Origin: a virus
DNA: 34,497 nucleotides
IMG/VR virus record: IMGVR_UViG_3300044846_000945
Coordinates: 1 to 34,497 of that record
Direction: 5' to 3' (one strand)
Below the pieces are notes generated by a model, which saw nothing but the letters and a program-made list of their open reading frames with translations, was not told where the DNA came from and did no database searches. Position 1 is the stretch's first letter. Each line of letters opens with the position of its first letter. Positions 29,193 to 34,497 of this stretch are shown in pieces. The position numbers and the translations under genes were made by a program.

Positions 29193-29545
29193 CAATTAGC
29201 CCTTATCTGGCAAATATAAATGACATCCTCACCCGTAAGGCGAATAGGCTGCACATTCATTATTCTATATGTCGTGCCGTCTACAGTCGCCAAGCAACCT
29301 ACAGCGGGTCGTTCGCTTATCAGTTCAAGGATTAGGCGTATATCGCCAGCCTGAATTGTCGCGCCGTCTATGTCCTGCTTTTGATAAAGTGATGGGTAGC
29401 CCTTGGCGACAATCACTGTGTCCTCCGCATCGCCTACAGGCTCACCAGTTATAGGGTCTGTGCCGCTATAATCGGGAAAGATGATGGACACAGCTTCGCC
29501 ATATTTAGCAAGCAGCCGTGATGCTGTTTGCGCTTGGCTACTCAT
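29192..29545 (-). CDS. Head-tail connector/head closure protein (putative)
   Basis: 117 residues beginning MSSQAQTASRLLAKYGEAVS. A short N-terminal helix is followed by a beta barrel pattern (VSIIFPDYSG, TVIVAKGYPSLY, AGDIRLILE, TTYRIMNVQPIRLTGED), as in siphovirus stopper/head-closure proteins. The call relies on fold pattern and position between the DnaT-like adaptor and tail terminator. Confidence 0.68.
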   Translation of the reverse strand: MSSQAQTASRLLAKYGEAVSIIFPDYSGTDPITGEPVGDAEDTVIVAKGYPSLYQKQDIDGATIQAGDIRLILELISERPAVGCLATVDGTTYRIMNVQPIRLTGEDVIYICQIRAN

Positions 29546-30054
29546 GTGCGGATTGGCCTAACCACAGCGAACCCGCTTTCGGATGCCGAAAGTAGGTATG
29601 GCATAACCATACGGTTGACTAAGGGATAGCGTTGCGTTGGGTCTGAATAATTTTGATATTCAATCTCAATTACGTCAATCTTTTCGCGCTTTACCCGTTG
29701 CCCTTGGTCGGCAAGAAGCGTGTCGCCAGCGGCAGCCCGTAGCGCCATTTCAATGCAAGCATTTACAACCTGTGTTGGCACGACATTGCTGGCAAAGTTA
29801 AAGCCATCTACTACCACGTTATAACGCGGCCATGACAATCCCTGTGTCTCGCTAACACGGTTACCTTTCCATGCGGCGCGATATGTGGCTTCCAGATAAT
29901 CTGTAGCCTTGACCAATGATTGCTGCTTTATGGTGTCGCTTAGTTCCGTCCAGCCAGTTATGCCACGGTCAGTAACATAGCTATTCGCAGCCGAAACGCT
30001 GACATAGCTATTAGCATTAGGAAGCCCTGCACCTGTTTCGACTACGAACGCCAT
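29542..30054 (-). CDS. DnaT-like head-tail adaptor protein
   Basis: 170 residues. It starts MAFVVETGAGLPNANSYVSV and has ANSYVTDRGI, LVKATDYLEATYRAAWKGNR and GLSWPR, the signature of the phage family named DnaT-like ssDNA-binding protein (DnaT_2). In virions this family behaves as a head-tail adaptor attached to the portal; the name reflects weak similarity, not replication. ATGA overlap with the head-closure gene. Confidence 0.8.
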   Translation of the reverse strand: MAFVVETGAGLPNANSYVSVSAANSYVTDRGITGWTELSDTIKQQSLVKATDYLEATYRAAWKGNRVSETQGLSWPRYNVVVDGFNFASNVVPTQVVNACIEMALRAAAGDTLLADQGQRVKREKIDVIEIEYQNYSDPTQRYPLVNRMVMPYLLSASESGFAVVRPIRT

Positions 30055-30057
30055 GTA

Positions 30058-30336
30058 TCAATCCTTTTTAGGTCGGCCACGCTTTAATGGCTTCGACGGT
30101 GCTTCCTTGGTTTCATGCGCTATTGGCGCATCTTCTTCAGGTTCATCCACCGCCTCAAGTTCTACTTCAATTTCAAGTTCGGCAGCTTCTTCGACATATT
30201 CTTCTATGTCTAATTTTTGATGCACTGGTGTTCCGGCTGGAGCAAAAATAGCATCAATGATTTTATAGCCCTCTGCCTGCAACTTAGCTTTCCGTGCGGG
30301 GCTAATGGGATGCGGCTCATAAATGATTTTAGCCAT
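30058..30336 (-). CDS. Acidic protein with AT-hook-like tail, 92 residues
   Basis: Starts MAKIIYEPHPISPARKAKLQ at the ATG at 30336 with AGGA upstream. The middle is strongly acidic (EEYVEEAAELEIEVELEAVD), and the end LKRGRPKKD is an AT-hook-like GRP core. It lies between capsid and adaptor genes, where such small proteins occur in many siphoviruses. Function unknown; a minor head protein or decoration factor is possible. Confidence 0.68.
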   Translation of the reverse strand: MAKIIYEPHPISPARKAKLQAEGYKIIDAIFAPAGTPVHQKLDIEEYVEEAAELEIEVELEAVDEPEEDAPIAHETKEAPSKPLKRGRPKKD

Positions 30337-30359
30337 AAACAATCCTTATATAAAGGTTA

Positions 30360-30383
30360 GGGGCTGCCATTATTGACAGCCCC
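30360..30383 (-). terminator. Hairpin after the major capsid gene
   Basis: GGGGCTG pairs with CAGCCCC (inner CA/TG also pair) 12 bases after the capsid stop; only a weak T-rich stretch (TAACCTTTATAT) follows. May be a partial terminator or an RNA 3'-end stabiliser that lets capsid mRNA exceed its downstream neighbours. Confidence 0.55.
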
Positions 30384-30395
30384 ATTCCCTTATTA

Positions 30396-31367
30396 TTATG
30401 CGTCGGCGTCACCGATAGCAAGAACACCAGCAGTGTGCTTGATGGAGGTGGCAACCTTGTCCCAGTTGGAACCAGTGGCGAGTTCTGCGTCCGTTGGCGA
30501 CTTGCCGCCGTTGGCAACATCCCAGCTATAACCCTTAAGGGCCACGCCAAAGGTGTAATCGACCTGCATGGTGGTTTCGATACGGGTCTGACCGTTGCTG
30601 GTTTCGATGTTGCTGATAACGTCACCGCCGTCATAGACGATGGCTGCGCTATCTGCCAAGCCAAGAACCTTCGACTTGTTAGGAGTGCCAGCGGCATACA
30701 ACGCAGGAGCGTCAGTCACGATGACAGGACGGCCAAGGATGTCTACAACTTGCACGTTCTGTGCAACGAACAACTGTGCGCCGTTGGTCAGGTTCTGCGA
30801 AATCAGCTTGTGATACGCAGCGCCGTTCAGGACGTTTGCAACGATGCTTGACGAATTGTCACCGAACAAAGCGTTAGCAGAGTTCATCGTGCCATAGGTT
30901 ACAGCCTCATCAGCCGAAACGTCTACAGTCGTTGCAGCGCCTTGGTTGGCGATTGCAGCAACAAGAGCAGCGATTGCGGTGTTCAACTGGTCAGCCATCA
31001 AAGCTTCAGCAAAGTTACGCGATGCAACTTCAATGCCTTCCGAAGTAGGCTTCTGCAACCATGTAAGCTGCGAAGGCTCAAAGCGGATTGGGCCGAAACC
31101 ACCAGCAACCTTAACGCCGTTCAACTGAAGCTGCGTCAGGTCGGTTGCGCTTGCAGATGCTTGGTTTGCATAACGGTCAACGCGGCGCTGTGCGCTATGC
31201 ACGGCAGCGAAGAAGCTTTCCTGATAGAAGTCGCCGTCAAAGCCAGTTGTGGTCAAACGGATTGCGCCGTTTGATGCTGCGTTAAACTTCTCAACCATTT
31301 GAGCCAGTGTCTCAATGGTAGCTGGCATAACGTATTCGTTAAATACCTTCATTTGCGAAAGTGACAT
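30396..31367 (-). CDS. Major capsid protein
   Basis: 323 residues beginning MSLSQMKVFNEYVMPATIET. The order scaffold-capsid-adaptor, the size and features such as FYQESFFAAVHSAQRRVDRY, VKVAGGFGPIRFEPSQLTWL, VNGAAYHKLISQNL-like and VDYTFGVALKGYSWDVANGG fit a HK97-fold major capsid protein. C-terminal beta region VQVVDILGRPVIVTDAPAL is typical. It is expected to be the most abundant virion protein. Confidence 0.87.
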   Translation of the reverse strand: MSLSQMKVFNEYVMPATIETLAQMVEKFNAASNGAIRLTTTGFDGDFYQESFFAAVHSAQRRVDRYANQASASATDLTQLQLNGVKVAGGFGPIRFEPSQLTWLQKPTSEGIEVASRNFAEALMADQLNTAIAALVAAIANQGAATTVDVSADEAVTYGTMNSANALFGDNSSSIVANVLNGAAYHKLISQNLTNGAQLFVAQNVQVVDILGRPVIVTDAPALYAAGTPNKSKVLGLADSAAIVYDGGDVISNIETSNGQTRIETTMQVDYTFGVALKGYSWDVANGGKSPTDAELATGSNWDKVATSIKHTAGVLAIGDADA

Positions 31368-31379
31368 AATTCAAAATCC

Positions 31380-31973
31380 TTATGGTAAGTCGGGGAACAT
31401 ATTTTTAATTGCGTTTACCCGCTGCCCCTTATCGCCACCGAGGTTGCCCTTGGGTGCTATAAAAGTGCTGTTGCCATTACCGCCAGTGGCTCCACCACCA
31501 GAGTTCGCGGGTGCGGAAACGAAGTGCTTACCTTCATCGCCAGCGGCCCATTCAGCAATTGCTTCATTCAGCGGCTTTTCACCCATGAGTGCGGAGTATT
31601 GACCATTCTCTGCCAACAGCTTGGTTTGCGACTTTAACATGGCCTTCGCGGCAGCCATAAATTCGGTCTTGATACCAGCTTTTAGCATCGCATCGTTTAG
31701 CCCATTGTCGATTAAATAGGACTGCAACGCACCGTCTTTTTCAGCAATGGTGCTTGTCAGTGTTTCAATCGTCTTGGTGCTATCCTTGGTCGCTTTATCG
31801 AGTTGCAATTTAAGCGTTTCATTTTCAGTCTGAAGCGCAACAAAATCGTTTGGGTCTATCTCTGCACCTTTGGCTTTCGCCTTAGCAACTTTGATTTCAC
31901 CTAAAAGTTCGCGGTTTTTGCCACTAAGTGCTTCCACCGCTGCTTCTAACTCTGCTATCCGTTCTTCACTCAT
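31380..31973 (-). CDS. Capsid scaffolding protein
   Basis: 197 residues beginning MSEERIAELEAAVEALSGKN. A long coiled coil (residues 1-80) is followed by a helical middle and a Gly-rich linker (ANSGGGATGGNGNS), ending in a basic capsid-binding tail (GDKGQRVNAIKNMFPDLP). This and its position just before the capsid gene are typical of phage scaffold proteins. AGGA precedes the ATG. Confidence 0.83.
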   Translation of the reverse strand: MSEERIAELEAAVEALSGKNRELLGEIKVAKAKAKGAEIDPNDFVALQTENETLKLQLDKATKDSTKTIETLTSTIAEKDGALQSYLIDNGLNDAMLKAGIKTEFMAAAKAMLKSQTKLLAENGQYSALMGEKPLNEAIAEWAAGDEGKHFVSAPANSGGGATGGNGNSTFIAPKGNLGGDKGQRVNAIKNMFPDLP

Positions 31974-32073
31974 AGTTGTTTGTCCTCTGGACTAATGTTG
32001 CCCCACTAGGGCGGTTGATGCCTCGGCACAGCTTTGGCATAATTCTTTTATTATCACGGCGCGAACAATAATA

Positions 32074-33099
32074 CTATAGGCGAGATAACTGTTCTAACGT
32101 GAGCGGGTTGCCGCGTTGGTCTAATAACTGCGACAACGTAATCTTTCCAGAGCGCCATAATTGGGCTTTGCCCTTGCCGAGCATCTTGTCCGCAAATGAC
32201 GCTGGCTTGTTCTTTAGAAACTGGTCAAATGATAAATCCGCCGCAACTTGCCCATCCATGCTGGCACGGGTAGTTTGCGATATTTCCTTCGCGGCTGCTT
32301 CGCCCCGTATCTCGGCAAATGACTTTGTAATAGGCACGAAGCTTGAGCGACACGCCCAATGAGCGGGTGGCCCACCATCCCAAGGTATAGAGTGGCCGAT
32401 TGGCTTGAATTTAGGGAACGTCCATGTTTTGCCTGCACGGGCCATGCAAATGTTGCTAGTGCGGCTATCAAGGGTTGAAACCCATTGAACGGCCTTGATG
32501 ATGTCTTGGTTTTCCATCAAGCCAGCCATCCGCGCCTCATTCGCAATAGTTTGAACGCCCGTGCGTGTAATTGCCATTGCATCGCGCCGTGCCTTGGCAA
32601 GCGCCTGTGGGCCTTTGTCCGAACCGTTGCCAACAATGGCCCTAGCTATTTCTCTGTTTGTCTGCCCAAGCGTTACGCCGTTCTTAATGGCGCGTTCAAT
32701 GTCAAACCTTGCTGATTGGTTCAAGCGGCTAAACCAGTCCCGAATTGTTGCACCTTGTATAAGCGCCGACTTAGCGATTGTATCGACGACAGAGGCGGGT
32801 GGTATCACGGTATCTATGCCGATAGATACAAACGCACTTTGCAGGAATGATGCTTCGGCAGCGGCTAACTTAGATAGGTCAGGCGTTTGCAGCGACATAA
32901 TCGCCTTTAGTTCCTCAATCGCCTTGGTTAAACGCTTGCCCTTATATGTAGTAAGTTCATCGCCCCTCAATGCCTTTTCGATTTCAGCGGCTATTGCATC
33001 CAGTTGCTTATTGATGGCTGCATCCTGCCCACCGATAATGCGCTGCAAAAGCAGTTGCCGAATTATGATTAGGTCATGAAGTTGGTCGGATACGGTCAA
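32074..33099 (-). CDS. MuF-type head morphogenesis protein (SPP1 gp7-like)
   Basis: 341 residues. The C-terminal half has the MuF signature: AITRTGVQTIANEARM, WVSTLDSRTSNICMARAGKT, then IPWDGGPPAHWACRSSFVP. These include the C-x-x-x-x-G and H-W-x-C-R elements of the family. Such proteins bind the portal and are injected with or bound to DNA. The N-terminal half is helical. ATGA overlap with the upstream collagen-like gene; the order portal, fibre, MuF is a common minor-head arrangement. Confidence 0.87.
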   Translation of the reverse strand: MTVSDQLHDLIIIRQLLLQRIIGGQDAAINKQLDAIAAEIEKALRGDELTTYKGKRLTKAIEELKAIMSLQTPDLSKLAAAEASFLQSAFVSIGIDTVIPPASVVDTIAKSALIQGATIRDWFSRLNQSARFDIERAIKNGVTLGQTNREIARAIVGNGSDKGPQALAKARRDAMAITRTGVQTIANEARMAGLMENQDIIKAVQWVSTLDSRTSNICMARAGKTWTFPKFKPIGHSIPWDGGPPAHWACRSSFVPITKSFAEIRGEAAAKEISQTTRASMDGQVAADLSFDQFLKNKPASFADKMLGKGKAQLWRSGKITLSQLLDQRGNPLTLEQLSRL

Positions 33100-34124
33100 G
33101 GCGCAACTTTATTGACTGTTAGAATTATGGATGGTGTAACTGGTCTAACGGGTGCGGTTCGCGCTGGCAATCCTGCAATGTAAACCAATGCGCTAGGCGC
33201 AGACCACATTAACCGGAAGTATTCGTTTTTCTCAACCCGATAATAAAAATTCCATGCGGCAACAGCAGCGCCATTATAACTACCATGCTTTTTCGGCACA
33301 GTAATATCCGTGCAGCTATCAGGCTCCGCTACGCCATCGCGTGCAAGCCAGATGCTCACGTCATGCTCTTGGCTGTCAGAATTAAGCAACTGTGCGCTGA
33401 ATTGGATGTTATACAATCCACTTTCATTGAACACTACGCGCACATTATCTTCAATCGTTATGCCATAGTTTTCTAGAATTGTGTCAAATTCCATCGCCGT
33501 TGCAGTGTTTGCAGCGTGAGTTTGCGTTTGCAAGTCAACGGCGGATAGATAAACAGGCTTAGGAGTGCCACCACCAAAAGCAGCGGCTGTCCTAACCTTG
33601 GCAATAGGTAGTTCAATCTGAAACTCTTGCCCGTCAGTCAGGGTTATCCAGAAAGATGTTTCGTCACGCTGTTCCACCAATGCAATGCCGACACCATCAG
33701 CGCCATTGGAACCATTGCTACCATTACGGCCATCAATGCCATTGCGGCCATCGTTACCATTAGCACCGTCAGCACCATCTCTACCGTCGCGGCCACGCAA
33801 TGTATCACGGTTGATTTCAAACCAGATGTTGACCGCAAGCTGGATTTCCTCGTCTGTTGGTGGACGACCTTGTGGCCCTTGCTCTCCGTCTTTGCCGTCA
33901 ATGCCGTTCTCTGGCTGCGTGATGTTGTCTTGTAGCCAAGCGACAGCAACAGCTTTGATTTCTTCGTCAGTAACAGGAGGTGCATCTTTTCCAGCCTCAC
34001 CTTGTGGCCCAGTTTCACCTTGTGGCCCCGCTATCAATGTGCGTGACGCAGCGTCATTTACGCGTTGATTTAACGCAGCTACCGCCTCAACTAGCGAGGC
34101 GATGATTTCCTCGCTCACAGCCAT
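33096..34124 (-). CDS. Collagen-like fibre protein with C1q/TNF-like C-terminal domain
   Basis: 342 residues. A coiled-coil start (1-28) is followed by Gly-X-Y runs at 33-47, 74-88 and eleven triplets at 111-143 (GRDGRDGADGANGNDGRNG). Between them lie two related helical modules, PPVTDEEIKAVAVAWLQDN and RPPTDEEIQLAVNIWFEIN. The last ~150 residues have strands of a C1q/TNF-like trimeric jelly roll (YNIQFSAQLLNSDSQEHDVS, YFRLMWSAPSALVY). Predicts a trimeric fibre, probably on the head or neck given its place between portal and MuF genes. No ribosome binding site doubt at ATG 34124. Confidence 0.8.
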   Translation of the reverse strand: MAVSEEIIASLVEAVAALNQRVNDAASRTLIAGPQGETGPQGEAGKDAPPVTDEEIKAVAVAWLQDNITQPENGIDGKDGEQGPQGRPPTDEEIQLAVNIWFEINRDTLRGRDGRDGADGANGNDGRNGIDGRNGSNGSNGADGVGIALVEQRDETSFWITLTDGQEFQIELPIAKVRTAAAFGGGTPKPVYLSAVDLQTQTHAANTATAMEFDTILENYGITIEDNVRVVFNESGLYNIQFSAQLLNSDSQEHDVSIWLARDGVAEPDSCTDITVPKKHGSYNGAAVAAWNFYYRVEKNEYFRLMWSAPSALVYIAGLPARTAPVRPVTPSIILTVNKVAP

Positions 34125-34126
34125 GC

Positions 34127-34497
34127 TTACAAACCTAACCTAGCGCGGATACTATTCAGCAGACCATCATCCGGCACATTGTCTTGCGCTTCATCTGGAA
34201 TATCTTGGTCAAAGCTAGGGCCGCTATCATCTAGCTGCGCTTCATATTCCTCAAACTCCATAGTTGGCGGGATAAGTTCGCCGCGTTGCAAGTTGTCGAA
34301 TAAAACCGACAGTGGCATTGCATCGCCTTGGTATGCGCTCAAAAGAGCCGTTACCATTTGCGGTTGCATCCGTGCAGCGCCAAAGTCCGTGTTGAGATTG
34401 AAGACTGCCTCCTGTGGTGCGCCAACCCATTCGCACATCCAGTTAAGGCAACGCTCAATAGCGTCAGATGCCGAACGGCTGATTGAGGCAAGGATAG
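34127..34497 (-). CDS. Phage portal protein, C-terminal ~123 residues (runs off the window)
   Basis: The frame is open from the right edge and ends at TAA 34127. It begins ILASISRSASDAIERCLNWM and ends LNSIRARLGL. The first 23 residues repeat, with four substitutions, the last residues of the portal fragment at 1-1201. The remainder (WVGAPQEAVFNLNTDFGAAR, then LLSAYQGDAMPLSVLFDNLQ and RGELIPP) is a normal portal C-terminus with an acidic tail. Together the two pieces make one full portal. Confidence 0.82.
   Translation of the reverse strand, partial: ILASISRSASDAIERCLNWMCEWVGAPQEAVFNLNTDFGAARMQPQMVTALLSAYQGDAMPLSVLFDNLQRGELIPPTMEFEEYEAQLDDSGPSFDQDIPDEAQDNVPDDGLLNSIRARLGL
34426..34497. repeat. 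Diverged repeat of the window ends (partner 1-72)
   Basis: Partner of the repeat at 1-72, in the same orientation. Both encode the same portal segment. Confidence 0.85.

Noticed and set aside
32561-33079. Plus-strand ORF of 172 codons
   Set aside because: Antisense to the MuF-like gene, which has clear family motifs.
33644-34018. Minus-strand ORF in another frame of the collagen-like gene
   Set aside because: Repetitive MALMAVMVAM pattern is the frame-shifted reading of the Gly-X-Y repeat.
33685-34068. Plus-strand proline-rich ORF
   Set aside because: Antisense reading of the collagen-like repeat.
1-34497. Simple circular genome or exact direct terminal repeat
   Set aside because: The 72-base end similarity is only 53/72 identical, so it cannot be a normal assembly overlap or exact terminal redundancy.
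1-34497. Integrase, attachment site, tRNA, CRISPR array or insertion sequence
   Set aside because: None seen by reading the encoded proteins and looking for cloverleaf, spaced repeats or transposase motifs; absence of lysogeny genes holds only for this window.

Overview
The window looks like almost the whole genome of a tailed phage with a long, flexible, non-contractile tail (siphovirus type). It is opened inside the portal gene: the portal N-terminal part runs off the left edge and its C-terminal part runs off the right edge. The families seen are a DUF4055 portal, a DnaT-like head-tail protein, a Pam3-gp28-type holin, a TIGR02594 endolysin, an ERF annealing protein and NinB. These suggest a proteobacterial host, perhaps an alphaproteobacterium, but nothing in the sequence proves the host. 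I see no integrase, excisionase, tRNA, CRISPR array or insertion sequence.

Layout. Positions 1-10604 are on the minus strand. Read in the direction of transcription they hold a small XRE-type regulator, a DUF1064 protein, a replication initiator with a helicase-loader-like partner, and a run of small early genes (DUF7249-like, MazG, a DnaA domain IV protein, an HTH protein, DUF3310). Next comes a tightly overlapped cassette of unusual enzymes: a lone ParB-like domain, an S-adenosylmethionine decarboxylase-like (SpeD) protein, a SET-domain methyltransferase and an IbrA/IbrB pair. The cassette runs directly into small terminase, large terminase and portal. Positions 10696-16631 are on the plus strand and hold recombination and ssDNA genes (ERF, HNH, NinB, SSB), a terminator, two small promoter-hairpin-gene units, and a chain of about ten very small genes overlapping mostly by ATGA. 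Positions 16628-34497 are on the minus strand again. In genome order they hold a metallophosphoesterase, spanins, holin and endolysin, small conserved proteins, tail-fibre chaperone, a beta-propeller tail fibre, tail tip, tape measure, frameshifted tail chaperones, tail tube, head-tail joining proteins, capsid, scaffold, MuF-type head protein, a collagen-like fibre and the portal C-terminus. One small membrane protein (18892-19035) is on the plus strand inside this block.

Most notable are: (1) the SpeD-like/SET/IbrA/IbrB/ParB cassette fused by overlapping stops and starts to the packaging genes, a candidate undescribed modification or host-control system; (2) a start-associated hairpin placed just before the ribosome binding site of five genes on both strands, with a shared promoter element at three of them; (3) an H-type pseudoknot-capable element just before the tail chaperone gene; (4) a T6 frameshift site joining the two tail chaperone frames by +1 or -2; (5) window ends that encode the same 23 portal residues with only 53 of 72 bases identical, so they are neither a clean circle nor an exact terminal repeat.

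No gene-free stretch exceeds 300 bases. The longest gaps (9936-10050, 13700-13828, 14009-14146) hold hairpins, terminators and promoters described below.
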